Assembly (NCBI RefSeq): GCF_031143425.1
Contig: NC_090441.1
Coordinates: 221,460,928-221,524,927, forward strand
DNA from: Pleurodeles waltl
Lineage: Eukaryota; Chordata; Amphibia; Caudata; Salamandridae
Direction: 5' to 3'
Length of the DNA: 64,000 bases
Numbering within the stretch: the first letter of the stretch is position 1; each line of letters opens with the position of its first letter. The notes below the pieces were generated by a model that worked only from the letters and a program-made list of their open reading frames with translations, was not told the origin of the DNA and ran no database searches. Below are positions 33,744 to 46,400 of the stretch, piece after piece. A program made the position numbers and the translations under genes.

Positions 33744-36378
33744 TGTAGGAAAGTACCATCTTGCCTGGCATGTTACCCCCATATTTCACTGTGTATATGT
33801 TGTTTTAGTTGTATGTGTCACTGGGACCCTGCCAGCCAGGGCCCCAGTGCTCATAAGTGTGCCCTGTAAGTGTTACCTGTGTTATGACTAACTGTCTCAC
33901 TGAGGCTCTGCTATCCAAAACCTCAGTGGTTATGCTCCCTCATTTCTTTCCAAATTGTCACTAACAGGCTAGTGACCAATTTCACCAATTTACATTGGCA
34001 TACTGGAACACCCTTATAATTCCCTAGTATATGGTACTGAGGTACCCAGGGTATTGGGGTTCCAGAAGATCCCTATGGGCTGCAGCATTTCTTTTGCCAC
34101 CCATAGGGAGCTCTGAAAATTCTTACACAGGCCTGCCCTTGCAGACTGAGTGAAATAACGTCCACGTTATTTCACAGCCATTTACCACTGCACTTAAGTA
34201 ACTTTTAAGTCACCTATATGTTTAACCTTTAGATGGTAAAGGTTGGGTGCTAAGTTACTTAGTGTGTAGGCACCCTGGCACTAGCCAAGGTGCCCCCACA
34301 TTGTTCAGGGCAAATTCCCCTGACTTTGTGAGTGCGGGGACACCATTACACTAATGCACTATACATACGTCACGACATATGTATAGCGTCACAATGGTAA
34401 CTCCGAACATGGCCATGTAACATGTCTAAGATCATGGAATTGTCACCCCAATGCCATTCTGGCATTGGGGAGACAATTCCATGATCCCCCGATTCTCTAG
34501 CTCAGTCCCTGGTACTGCCAAACTACCTTTCTCGGGGTTTCACTGCAGCTGCTGCTGCTGTCAACCCCTCAGACAGGTTTCTTCCCTCCTGGGGTCCAGC
34601 CAGGCCTGGCCCAGGAAGGCAGAAGAAAGGACTTCCTCAGAGAGAGGGTGTTACACCCTCTCCCTTTGGAAAAAGGTGTCAGGGCTGAGGAGGAGTAGCC
34701 TCCCCCAGCCTCTAGAAATGCTTTGATGGGCACAGATGGTGCCCATCTCTGCATAAGCCAGTCTGCACCGGTTGAGGGATCCCTCAGCCCTGCTCTGGCC
34801 CGAAACTGGATAAAGGAAAGGGGAGTGACCACTCCCCTGACCTGCACCTCCCCTGGGAGGTGCCCAGAGCTCCTCCAGTGTGCTCCAGACCTCTGCCATC
34901 TTGGAAACAGAGGTGCTGCTGGCACACTGGACTGCTCCGAGTGGCCAGTGCCAGCAGGTGACGTCAGAGACTCCTTCTGATAGGCTCCTTCAGGTGTTGC
35001 TAGCCTATCCTCTCTCCTAAGTAGCCAAACCTCCTTTTCTGGCTATTTAGGGTCTCTGCTTTGGGGAATTCCTTAGATAACGTATGCAAGAGCTCATCAG
35101 AGTTCCTCTGCATCTCTCTCTTCACCTTCTGCCAAGGAATCGACTGCTGACCGTGCTGGAATCCTGCAAAACTGCAACAAAGTACCAAAGGCGACTACTG
35201 CGACCTTGTAACGCTGATCTGGCCGCCTTCTCGACTGTTTTCCTGGTGGTGCATGCTGTGGGGGTAGTCTGCCTCCTCTCTGCACTAGAAGCCCTGAAGA
35301 AATCTCCCGTGGGTCGACGGAATCTTCCCCCTGCATCCGTAGGCACAAAAGAACTGCATCACCGGTCCACTGAGTCTCCTCTCAGTATGACGAGCGAGGT
35401 CCCTTGAACTCAGCAACTCTGTCCAAGTGACTCCCACAGTCCAGTGACTCTTCAGTCCAAGTTTGGTGGATGTAAGTCCTTGCCTCCCCACGCTAGACTG
35501 CATTGCTGGGAACCGCGTGTTTTGCAGCAACTCCAGCTCCTGTGCACTCTTCCAGGATTTCCTTTGTGCACAGCCAAGCCTGGTTCCCACGACACCCTAA
35601 CCTGCAGTGCATGACCTCCTGAGCTGTCCTCTGGCGTTGTGGGACCCTCTTTCGTGACTTCGGGTGTGCTCCAGTTCACTCCACTTCTTAGTGCCTGTTC
35701 CGGCACTTCTGCGGGTGCCGCTTGCTTCTGAATGGGCTCTTTATCTTGCTGGACACCCCCTCTGTCTCCTCAGGCAATTGGTTATATCCTGGTCCCTCCT
35801 GGGCCACAGCAGCATCCAAAAACCCTAACCGCAACCCTTGCAGCTAGCAAGGCTTGTTTGTGGTCTTTCTGCGTGGAAACACCTCTGCAAGCTTCTTCAC
35901 GATGTGGGACATCCATCCTCCAAAGGGGATGTTCCTAGTCCTCTTCGTTCTTGCAAAACACCAAGCTTCTTCCATCTGGTGGCAGCTCCTTTGCACCCTC
36001 AGCTGGCGTTTCCTGGGCATATGCCCACTCTCAACATTGTCGCGACTCTTGGACTTGATCCCCTTGTTTCACAGGTACTCAGGTCCGGAATTCCACTTTT
36101 GTTGCTTTGCTGGTGTTGGTTTTCCTTGCAGAATCCCCCTATCACGACTTCTTTGCTCTCTGGGGGTTGTAGGTGCACTTTACACCTACCTTTCAGGGTC
36201 TTGGGTGGGCTATTTTTCTAACCCTCACTGCTTTCTTACAGTCCGAGCGACCCTCTACAAGCTCACATAGGTTTGGGGTCCATTTGTGGTTCGCATTCCA
36301 CTTTTGGAGTATATGGTTTGTGTTGCCCCTATACCTATGTGCTCCTATTGCAGACTACTGTGATTCTACCTTGTTTGG
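33744..36378 (+). repeat. 3' LTR of E5, truncated at its 3' end
   Basis: Starts TGTAGGAAAGTACC. It follows the 20532-23526 copy through the palindromes and the GGTTTGTGTTGCCCC block but breaks off at about 36378, so the last 370 bp or so (poly(A) signal and terminus) are missing. Unrelated sequence follows. Confidence 0.85.
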
Positions 36379-36918
36379 TATCGCACCACATGCGCGCCAC
36401 CCGTAAGGTAACCAGGGCTCATGTTTGGCTTGTCGATAATGCTTAGCACAGCATGTCATGTGCACACCATCCGTGTACTGTCTTACCTCTCGTCACTGGA
36501 CCACACGCTTCACTCGTTCAATCTGTAGATGCTGAGCTACCCATAGATGCCCTACTCCAAAAAGAGAGCTGGCATGCACCGAGGGTTATGCTGCTTGCTT
36601 CAGAACCAAACGGCGCCCCAGGGTAATCTTTGCTACACCTCTGTGTTGTATGCCTGGTTTCTCTTTCATTAAAGAATCATTATTCATCATTATTCCACAC
36701 CATTTTAGTGACCAGTGACCTCATTGTAGCTGTTCTGTCTTTACCTCTCATATCAGTGCCGTCTGTGATTAAAGTACCTTCATCAGCCTCATCCCAATTA
36801 TTTTTATGGAGAAAAATGAAAGTTTTCCCAAGGCCAGGCTCCCATCCACCCCATCCACCAAAATAAAAGTGTCATGATGGGGAGCCGCGGCCAACGAGCA
36901 ATAGGTCAGGGGAGCCGT

Positions 36919-36944
36919 GGGTCGAAAAAGTTTGGGAACCACTG
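36919..36944. mobile_element. hAT-like terminal sequence
   Basis: GGGTCGAAAAAGTTTGGGAACCACTG is the reverse complement of the common vertebrate hAT end (CAGTGGTTCCCAAACTTTTT). A second partial copy (TTTGGGAACCACTG) follows at 36947-36960. The matching left end was not found, so this is a fragment or a half-recognised MITE. No 8-bp target duplication is identifiable. Confidence 0.55.
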
Positions 36945-37265
36945 CCTTTGGGAACCACTGATGCTGCAGGGGGTGGAAGGTGGCCACGGAGGATGTCGGA
37001 GGGAGAGGAAGGAGAGGAGGTGGTAGGGAGCATGAACCGTTCACCGCGTAGTGCCGCAAAGCTTGTGTGCGCTATTTCTATTGTCCACTGGCAGAGCCCT
37101 GACACCGCTTCGCTTCTCCAGGTGTCTCTCATCCCACTCTTACCTCACCCTGGGTTTGTAAACCAAGGACTAATCGGTCCAGTATTTGTGGGCACAGTAA
37201 TCCCCAGCCACAAATACTGGGATATTCCTAATGGCCAAGGGTAGTATAGTATCCTCTCCAGAAGC

Positions 37266-37300
37266 CGGGGTCTCCAACCTTTTTGGTAAAGAGAGCGACT
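37266..37300. mobile_element. Second hAT-like end
   Basis: CGGGGTCTCCAACCTTTTTGG resembles another hAT terminal class (CAGGGGTCTCCAACCTTTTT). No partner end is seen before the Harbinger element at 37742, so it is probably a fragment. Confidence 0.4.
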
Positions 37301-37741
37301 TCTGTTCAATGAAGGCCATCTCGAGCTGCTCATATCATTAGACGTGGAGTGATGACCGCGTCAGACAGGATTATGTTAGTGGTCCCATATGCATGAGTAC
37401 CAGCCCTGGTCACCTCAGTGCATCAGGCATGGCTGCCAGCAGGTATGTAAACAAGGCTTTATCAATGGGAATACTGCCACATAGATCATTTATAAATGAA
37501 TAAAAAGCCATTTATGGAGCACACACCTAACCATGAGATTGTCTGGATGCTGTAATTTATATCAGCCACAGCTACACCCCCCCAACACCACGTTCATGAT
37601 AGCAATAATTCTACCCAGTGACTCATACTTCATCACTTATCTATCCGCTTTGAGGATATTTAGGAAATTCAACCTTTTTTCGCCAAACATCAGGTGTGAG
37701 TTGTGAAAATACACACATTGTTGTTGCAAACACACTCTTCT

Positions 37742-38339
37742 GGGGGTCATTCTGACCTCGGCGGTAAAAGGCGCCTACCGCCGGTCAGAAATCCTCCATA
37801 ATCCCGCCGCGGTCGCGGAAACCCGCCACGGTCATTCTGACCCGCAGAAGGCAAACCTCCGAAAATCCGACCGCCACAACAGACCGCCAGACCAGCGGTC
37901 GGCGGAAAGGTGGAGGTGACAAAACCTCCACCGTCACGCCAACAGAAATACGCCCATGCCATTACGACCCACGAATCCACGCGGCGGTCATTCAAACGCG
38001 GTATTCCATTGGCGGGACACCCCGCTGCGGTCAGAATACACACAAACGAACAAAACTCAGCCACATTGGATGATTTGAATCCCACACACCTGATACACAT
38101 ACACACACCACTCCCACACACACAATACAATATAAAACACACACCCACATCACCCACAAACCCCTACGCTAAAAAATTCGTAACGAAGGCAAGAGCGAGA
38201 CACCAGCATCCAAAAAATAACAGCCACAGCCACTCAACACCATCACCCACACACTATCCACACACAAAACAACACACACCACCACACTCAACTCACTTAA
38301 ATACACATACTCCACCCCACACATCATACACACCACCCC
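37742..38339 (+). promoter_or_regulatory. Left end and subterminal region of the Harbinger
   Basis: GC-rich, with repeated short motifs in both orientations: GCGGTCAGAA, CGGTCATTC, GGTCATTCTGACC (about 37829), CGGCGGTCATTC (about 37980) and GCGGTCAGAATA (about 38024). Subterminal motif clusters are where Myb-like partners or transposase bind in known Harbingers. It also serves as the 5' region of the first gene. Downstream (38080-38339) is CACA-rich. Confidence 0.55.
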
Positions 38340-39930
38340 ATGGCACCCCAAAGACAACCCCGCTTCACAGACGAAGAACTCAGGGTCATGGTGGAGGAAA
38401 TCGTTCGGGTAGAGCCCCAGCTGTTCGGCACACAGATACAATACACCAGCATTGCCCGGAGGACGGAGCTATGGCAGAGGATTGTCGACAGGGTGAACGC
38501 AGTGGGACAGCACCCCAGAAATCGGGAAGACATCAGGAAGCGATGGAACGACCTACGGGGGAAGGTGCGTTCCATGGTATCCAGGCACAACATCGCCGTG
38601 CAGAAGACTGGCGGAGGACCCCCACCTCAACCCCCACAATTCACATCATGGGAGGAGGAAGTCTTGAACATCCTGCATCCTGACGGCCTCGCAGGAGTCG
38701 GCGGAGGAATGGATACTGGTAAGTTGAAGCTTCAATACTGCTTCCCCCCCACCTGCATGCCAAATCAGACCCCAACCCTCACCCCCATCCTCGAACCCCA
38801 CCCTCACCCCCACCCCCATCCTCACCCCCACCCTCACCCCCACCACCATCCTCACCCCCACCACCATCCTCACCCCCACCCCCAGCACACCTATTCCCCG
38901 CCAATGTCTCACCATCACAACCCACACATCCCAAAACCTAGGCCTGCATGCGTCCACTAAGCATGGACACCCATCACCAAAGCATGCCCAATGCATATAC
39001 ACATCCCTCCCACAAGCCACCCTCACCAAAGCCCCCACACACGAATGCCAGCACTTGGGGACACGAGAACCCACAGATACACCCATATGCCACACATTGA
39101 AACTATAACCATACCTCTATACCCCTGCAGGACCCGACCGTCAACACACCGCGGCGGAGGGGCCAGAATTATCCACACCCCCCACCCAAGAGGCCGTCAG
39201 CGATGACAGCAGCTCTGTCGACCTGGACACTGATGACCAGCCCGGACCATCGGGGACCTCTGGACAGTCGGTTCCCCTCACACAGGCCCAGGCCACTACA
39301 GACCCTAACCCCTCTGGGAACACCAGCACAGCTCCCACCCAGCGGGCCCATGCCTCTGTCTCCAGGGCGCGTCAATCTGCGGTGTGTCTACCACTACAGG
39401 GCACCCAGGATAACCCACCACCCCAACAACAACAGGGACCTGGGGGCAGTGGTAGTGGGCACACCGGCCAGGGGGCAGAGGCCCAGGGAAACAGGGGAAC
39501 TCGGAGGGCAGCTGTGCGACAGGGGGGGGAGGAGAGGCCCAGGGAACCCACTCTCCACGAGGTCCTCACCACCATCATGGGAGCATACAACCGCTCCCAG
39601 GAGACGATGGCGACGGTACTGGCCCGGTTCCAGGAGATCCAGGCACTGCAGGAGGAACACTATCGGGGGTACAGGGAGGACATCAGAGCCATCAACACCA
39701 CCCTGGTTACCATGGTAGGGCTGCTGCAGGACCTCGTAAACACCAGGGCGGACACTGAACAACACCCAAGGGCCCCTGCCACTAGCCTGGACCAAGAACA
39801 GCCAACCACCTCCGCCGGCGCTAGTGGACAGGAGGCCCCCGCACAGCAGCAGCCCACCAGACCCCCACCTCCTGCAGGAGAAGAACCACCCCGCAAGAAG
39901 GCCCTGAGATCTCGCAAGAAGACAGAGTAG
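38340..39930 (+). CDS. Myb/SANT-like DNA-binding protein of the Harbinger, two exons
   Basis: Exon 1 is 38340-38718 and exon 2 is 39131-39930. The donor is ACTG|GTAAGT and the acceptor is CCCCTGCAG|G. Exon 1 ends after codon position 1, and the frame fits exon 2 exactly, giving 392 residues. Residues 7-85 form a Myb/SANT-like (NAIF1-type) helix-turn-helix domain with Trp45 and Trp69 in ELWQRI and KRWNDL. A proline/glutamine-rich acidic middle follows. A long predicted helix (LHEVLTTIMGAY...DLVNT) could form a coiled coil, and a basic tail (PRKKALRSRKK) looks like a nuclear localisation signal. In known Harbingers the Myb-like protein binds transposon ends and helps bring transposase into the nucleus; by homology this is the likely role. 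No stops within the spliced frame. Confidence 0.82.
38770..38890 (+). repeat. CACCC-rich microsatellite in the intron of the first Myb gene
   Basis: Imperfect repeats of CCCCACCCTCA and CCCCACCACCATCCTCA within the 412-bp intron 38719-39130. Open frames through it are artefacts of the repeat. Confidence 0.7.
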
Positions 39931-40143
39931 GATGTCAAGACCCCCGCCAGCAATGGATACCACCTGATGTCATCCCACTGTCCCACATTGTCACCCTGTC
40001 CATCCTTGAACTGCCCATGCTCCATCTCTCCACAGGCCTCTGGACAATGCACCTGTGTGACTGTTACTCTGGACTCTGCCATGGACATTCCTTCACCATA
40101 GCCCCCACCCACTTAAAACCACCCATCCCATTTTGAGCACTTC

Positions 40144-40149
40144 AATAAA
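40144..40149 (+). terminator. Polyadenylation signal of the first Myb gene
   Basis: AATAAA in CACTTCAATAAACACC, 214 bp after the stop codon at 39930. The region 39931-40438 between this gene and the convergent transposase stop holds no other gene. Confidence 0.65.
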
Positions 40150-40438
40150 CACCTATTTTGCACCAAAATATCTGGAGTCTGGCTGTGATTTCAATAGATT
40201 GTAATTGACATGACAGTGCAAATATGTCCTTGTACATGGTGAAGTCAACAAACAGCTGCCACAAAGCTGTAGTCCATGGGGAAACGAAGCACAGGACTCG
40301 TAGTGGGGACCCCAGATCTGAAATAGGGAGGGAAAAGCCAAAACTCAGTCATCATACACTGGGGCAAATAGACAGGCAGCAGAGATGCTGGAGAGTAGTT
40401 AACATTTACTAAATTATCTTTGAAATGTTACCTGTGTC

Positions 40439-43400
40439 CTATTGGAAGTACTGTTCAATGATTCTGTCCCTGTTGTCTGTTTCAGCCCCGTCGTCTTCCT
40501 CCTCGTCACTCTCCTCAGGTTCCACCGCTGCCACAACACCACCGTCTCGACCATCCTCCTGCAGGAAAGGCACATGGCGGCGCAAAGCCAGGTTGTGAAG
40601 CATGCAGCAGGCCACGATGATGTGACACACCTTCTTAGGTGAGTACATTAGGGATCCACCTGTCATATGCAGGCACCTAAACCTGGCCTTTAGGAGGCCA
40701 AAGGTGCGTTCGATCACCCTCCTAGTACGCCCATGGGCCTCATTGTACCGTTCCTCTGCCCTGGTCCGGGGATTCCTTACTGGGGTCAGTAGCCACGACA
40801 GGTTGGGGTACCCAGAGTCCCCCACTAGCCATACACGGTGTCTCTGTAGCTGTTCCATCACGTAAGGGATGCTGCTATTCCTTAGGATGTAGGCGTCATG
40901 CACTGACCCTGGGAATTTGGCATTTACATGCGAGATGTACTGGTCAGCCAAACACACCACCTGGATGTTCATTGAATGGTAATTTTTTCTGTTCCTGTAC
41001 ACCTGCTCCCTGTCTCTTGGGGGAACCAAAGCCACATGGGTCCCATCAATGGCACCAATTACGTTGGGAATATGTCCAAGGGTGTAGAAATCACCCTTCA
41101 CTGTAGCCAATTCGCCCACCTCAGGGAAAATGATGTAGCTCCTCACGGTTTTCATCAGGGCAGACAACACTTTGGATAACACCTTCGAAAACATGGGCTG
41201 AGACATCCCAGAAGCAATTCCCACGGTTGTCTGAAATGACCCACTTGCCAAGAAATGGAGTACTGACATGACCTGCACCAGAGGGGGAATCCCTGTGGGT
41301 TTGCGGATGGGGGACATCAGGTCGGGCTCCAGCTGGGCACACAGTTCATGGATAGTGGCACGGTTAAGACGGTAGGTCAGGATAATGTGGCGTTCTTCCA
41401 TTGTCGACAGGTCCACCAGCGGTCGGTACACGGGAGGATTCATCCGTCTCCTCGCCCAACCCAGCGGACGGTGCCTAGGAAGGACAACATGGAGCACACA
41501 GTCAAGCAACCCACAGGTACGTACTCACAGCTAGCACAGTATACGATTCTCTATGCAGTGAATGGCGTGTCTGAGTGGCTATGCAAGGCCTAGGCCTGTG
41601 TGACGCAGTTGAAATTGAGCCATGTGGGCCCTGGAAATGGCGGCTGCCTGACCTGTGAAGTGTGACAATGGGATGTGAGGTCAATGCGCTGGCGTGGCAC
41701 ACCGCGGCGGGCGGCGGGCGAAGACCGCGGCGCAAAGCCGCATTGGTTAACATTGAAGCCTATGGGTTTCAGGAGCCAATGGCGAAGGGCGCCGGCGGTG
41801 GCGGGACGCACCGCCGCGGTACGCACCGCCGCGGACGTGACCGCCATTTTCTATCTACTTATCCACTTGCGACTTGAACTTTCACAGAAGAGGACCTATA
41901 CTGCAAGTGTTGCTGTGACCTCGGTCTGGAAGGGACAATGGCTGCTGCACCTGGGGAAAGGGCCCCTGCCTTCACTGGAGAGGAGTTGGAGAAACTCGTG
42001 GATGGGGTCCTCCCCCAGTATGCGCTACTCTACGGTCCTCCAGACCAACAAGTGAGTTTAATTCAATCTGGATTTGGGGACACTGGCTGGCTTGGGGGCC
42101 TGGCGGGGGGCCTGGCGGGGATGGGGGGCATGTTGGGCCTGGCGGGGGGCATGGCGGGGATGGGGGGCATGTTGGGCCTGGCGGGGGGCCTGGCGGGGAT
42201 GGGGGGCATGTTGGGCCTGGCGGGGGGCATGGCGGGGGGCCTGGCGGGGATGGGGGGCATGTTGGGCCTGGCGGGGGGCCTGGCGGGGATGGGGGGCATG
42301 TTGGGCCTGGCGGGGGGCATGGCGGGGGGCCTGGCGGGGATGGGGGGCATGTTGGGCATGGCGGGGGGCCTGGCGGGGATGGGGGGCATGTTGGGCCTGG
42401 CGGGGGGCATGGCGGGGGGCCTGGCGGGGATGGGGGGCATGTTGGGCATGGCGGGGGGCCTGGCGGGGATGGGGGGCATGTTGGGCCTGGCGGGGGGCAT
42501 GGCGGGGGGCCTGGCGGGGATGGGGGGCATGTTGGGCATGGCGGGGGGCCTGGCGGGGATGGGGGGCATGTTGGGCCTGGCGGGGGGCATGGCGGGGGCC
42601 TGGCGGGGATGGGGGGCATGTTGGGCCTGGCGGGGGGCATGGCGGGGGGCCTGGTGGGGATGGGGGGCATGTTGGGCATGGCGGGGGGCATGGCGGGGAT
42701 GGGGGGCATGTTGGGCCTGGCGGGGGGCCTGGCGGGGATGGGGGGCATGTTGGGCCTGGCGGGGGGCATGGCGGGGGGCCTGGCGGGGATGGGGGGCATG
42801 TTGGGCATGGCGGGGGGCCTGGCGGGGATGGGGGGCATGTTGGGCCTGGCGGGGGGCATGGCGGGGGGCCTGGTGGGGATGGGGGGCATGTTGGGCCTGG
42901 CGGGGGGCCTGGCGGGGATGGGGGGCATGTTGGGCCTGGCGGGGGCCTGGCGGGGATGGGGGGCATGTTGGGCCTGGCGGGGGGCATGGCGGGGGGCCTG
43001 GCGGGGATGGGGGGCATGTTGGTCATGGCGGGGGGCCTGGCGGGGATGGGGGGCGTTGGGCCACTGGAAAGGAAAATGCTGACAAACTTGAACGTGGTAT
43101 TTCTCCCTCCCTGTACGTGTCACATAGGTCCGCGCCCATGAGAAGATCGGGATTTGGCGTGCCATCGCCAAGGAAGTCCGGACCCTGGGGGTCCACCATC
43201 GACGGGGCACCCACTGCCGCAAGAGGTGGGAGGACATCCGCCGCGGGACCAAGAAGACCGCCGAGTCTCTGCTGGGGATGGCCTCCCAACGTAGGCGGGG
43301 TGCCTGCCGTCAACTGAGCCCCCTGATGTTCCGGATCCTGGCGGTGGCCTACCCTGATTTGGATGGGCGCGTGAGGGCAGCACAGCAGACACAAGGGGGT

Positions 43401-46400
43401 GAGTACAAGCATTATCTACTCTGTTGTCGCGCAGTGGAGGTGTCTGGGTGGGGGAGGAGGGCTGGGGGTCCCCCTAGGCCAGGGCGATATCTGTAGGCTG
43501 GGCACCCCCGTAAGCCCCTGTGTCCCCAGCCACCACCCTCAGTAGTTTGTCAGTACAGCCATCCCTGGGCCGTGTCATCCATGGGTGCAGTTGTCAACTC
43601 TAGGCGTGTAGGGCATGTTCCACGGAATGCGTAGCGGACCCCAAGTGCGCAACTTAGTGCAGGGGGCATCTGTGTCTGTCATGTCCGCTAACTGTACCGG
43701 AGATCCATGTACTCAATATCCCTTTATTTCTCTCTCCCCCCCCTTTTTGTTTGTCTTTCTGTGCTTGTGTGCATCAGCATCATCAGGCGGAGGAAAAGTG
43801 GCATCGGGGCAGGAGGGAGCTGCATCTCACATGGCCCAGGAGGGCCATGCCACAGAGTCAGACTGGACCAGTGAGACGGAGGGCGAGGGGAGCTCCACGA
43901 CGGGGACGACTGGAGCCTGCAGCGACACGGACACGTCCTCGGAAGGGGGCTCCCTTGCGGGGGTGGCACCATCCGTGCCCCCCGCCATTACAGGTACAGC
44001 CGCCACCCAGCGCACCATCTCCGCCCTCCCAGCAGCCCCTCAGCGTTCGCCCCGTGCCCGCTCTGCCAGGAAGCCGGGCATCTCCTTCGCCCCAGGCACC
44101 TCAGGCCCTGCCCCTGTTACCCCCGCTGCCCTCAGTGAGGAGGTCATTGACCTCCTCCGAACGCTCATTGTTGGGCAGACTACCCTTTTGAATGCCATCC
44201 AGGGGGTGGAGAGGGAGGTTCATCGCAGCAATGCGTACCTGGAGGGCATTCATTCGGGTCAGGCTGCCCATCAGCGATCGTTCCAGGCTCTGGCCTCAGC
44301 ACTGACGGCAGCCATTGTCCCTGTCTCCTGCCTGCCTCTACTAACTCCCTCCTCCCAGTCTCCTGTTCCTCTGCCTGTCCCACCCACACCATCAGACCAG
44401 CCTGCACACACCTCAACACCCAAGAGAAGCTCATCCAAACATAAGCACCACAGATCACGCAGACATTCACACACGCAACATTCCGATGCAGACATGCCAA
44501 CAGTCACTACCACCTCTGTGACCCCCACCTCCTCGTCTCCCTCCTCCCTCCCTGTGACGTCTACACTCACACCTCCATTCACCTCACCATCAGCCAGTGT
44601 TTCCATCACCAGCACACCCTCCACTCCAGTCCGCACACGTGCAGTCACCACCCCCACTGCCATTTACACGTCCCCTGTGTCCTCTCCCACTGTGTCTGTC
44701 ACCCCCTCTTCCACACCACACAAACGCAGCCACCCACCCACCCAACAGCCATCCACCTCACGACAGCCTATCCCTCCTGCACCTGCACCCAAAGACAGCA
44801 AACGTGACTCACCTACAACCACATCCTCTCCCTCCACTCCCATTCCCACTGTACCTACCACTCTCCATTGTCCCAAGAAGCTCTTCCTCGCCACTACTAA
44901 CTTCTTTCCTGACCCTGAGCCCCCCCTCCTTCTCGTCGGGGTAAGAAGAGCACCTCAGCCACCACCAGCCCTGCAGCCCCCTTGACAAGGGTGCAGGGGT
45001 ATTGGAGCCCGCCAGCCCGCATGTCTGGATCTTCGCCCAGCAGCAAGGGGACAGGCAGCCCACCCCCTGGGAAGAGGAGCAGAAGGCGGAAGGGGCGCCG
45101 CAGGAGCCCGCCTTCTACATCCCCCCCGGACACCACCCAGAGACAGTCACCAGCCACAGCTCCAAAGGGAGGAAAGGGCCACAGGCCCACGACTAAGGAG
45201 GGCAAGGGCAGCAAGTCGGAGAGGTCAGGCAGCAGGCCTGCTGCCCAGGAGGAGCCCACAACCCCCATAGCCGCTGCCCCGGGAGGAATCGGCACAGCTG
45301 CCCCGGGAGAGCCCACCACCCCCATAGCCGCTGCCCAGGGAGGACCCAGCCCAGCTGGCCAGGAGGGCCCCACCACCCACAGCCCAGGTGGGCATTGAAG
45401 GAGCACCATCCCCGCTGCCCAGGAGGGCACCACCAGGCAATGAGCAGTTGGCCATAGACCGTCCGCCGTCTCCAGAACCGCTGAACTGGGCCCCGCCGTC
45501 TCAAGAACCGCTCCGCTGGGCCCCGCCGTTTCAAGCACCGCTGAACTGGGCCCCGCCGTCTCAAGCACCGCTGAACTGGGCCCCGCCGTCTCAAGCACCG
45601 CTGAACTGGGCCCTTCAAGGCAAGGAGCGCTGAACTGGGCCCCGCCGTCTCAAGAACCGCTCCGCTGGGCCCCGCCGTCTCAAGCACCGCTGAACTGGGC
45701 CCTTCAAGGCAAGGAGCGCTGAACTGGGCCCCGCCGTCTCAAGCACTGCTCCGCTGGGCCCCGCCGTCTCAAGAACCGCTCCGCTGGGCCCCGCCGTCTC
45801 ATGCACCGCTGAACTGGGCCCTTCAAGGCAAGGAGCGCTGAACTGGGCCCCGCCGTCTCCAGAACCGCTGAACTGGGCCCCGCCGTCTCAAGAACCGCTC
45901 CGCTGGGCCCCGCCGTCTCAAGCACCGCTGAACTGGGCCCTTCAAGGCAAGGAGCGCTGAACTGGGCCCCGCCGTCTCCAGAACCGCTGAACTGGGCCCC
46001 GCCGTCTCAAGAACCGCTCCGCTGGGCCCCGCCGTCTCAAGCACCGCTGAACTGGGCCCTTCAAGGCAAGGAGCGCTGAACTGGGCCCCGCCGTCTCCAG
46101 AACCGCTGAACTGGGCCCCGCCGTCTCAAGAACCGCTCCGCTGGGCCCCGCCGTCTCAAGCACCGCTGAACTGGGCCCCGCCGTCTCAAGAACCGCTCCG
46201 CTGGGCCCCGCCGTCTCAAGCACCGCTGAACTGGGCCCCGCCGTCTCAAGCACCGCTGAACTGGGCCCTTCAAGGCAAGGAGCGCTGAACTGGGCCCCGC
46301 CGTCTCAAGCACCGCTGAACTGGGCCCCGCCGTCTCAAGCACCGCTGAACTGGGCCCCGCCGTCTCAAGCACCGCTGAACTGGGCCCTTCAAGGCAAGGA

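Larger units (their letters stand above)
28469..36378 (+). mobile_element. E5: nearly complete Gmr1-like retrotransposon, point-mutated
   Basis: Interior 28469-33743 (5.3 kb) flanked by a partial left LTR (27334-28468) and a 3'-truncated right LTR (33744-36378). It is the best complete template for the family in this window: leader, gag, zinc knuckle, protease, integrase, GPY/F module, RT, RNase H, polypurine tract. Pol is one frame interrupted by four nonsense codons. The domain order, with integrase before RT, is unambiguous here because RNase H ends 33 bp upstream of the 3' LTR. Confidence 0.92.
36379..37741. other. Non-LTR spacer, no gene recognised
   Basis: I see no convincing coding sequence or RNA gene. 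The only recognisable elements are two hAT-like transposon ends (36919-36944 and about 37266-37300). A short A/T-rich tract near 37490-37560 has no further signal. Confidence 0.5.

Noticed and set aside
38169..39963. Minus-strand ORFs opposite the first Myb gene (for example 39394-39963)
   Set aside because: Shadow frames in GC-rich coding sequence; the plus-strand spliced frame explains the region.
41475..41509. Twelve-residue N-terminal extension of the transposase ORF (start at 41509)
   Set aside because: It covers a polypyrimidine tract and AG acceptor, so it is more likely intron than coding.
41972..43317. Overlapping long ORFs on both strands (Gly/Met-rich, Trp/Arg-rich, Pro-rich)
   Set aside because: Produced by the 90-bp G-rich minisatellite, which lies between a matching splice donor and acceptor of a Myb-like gene.
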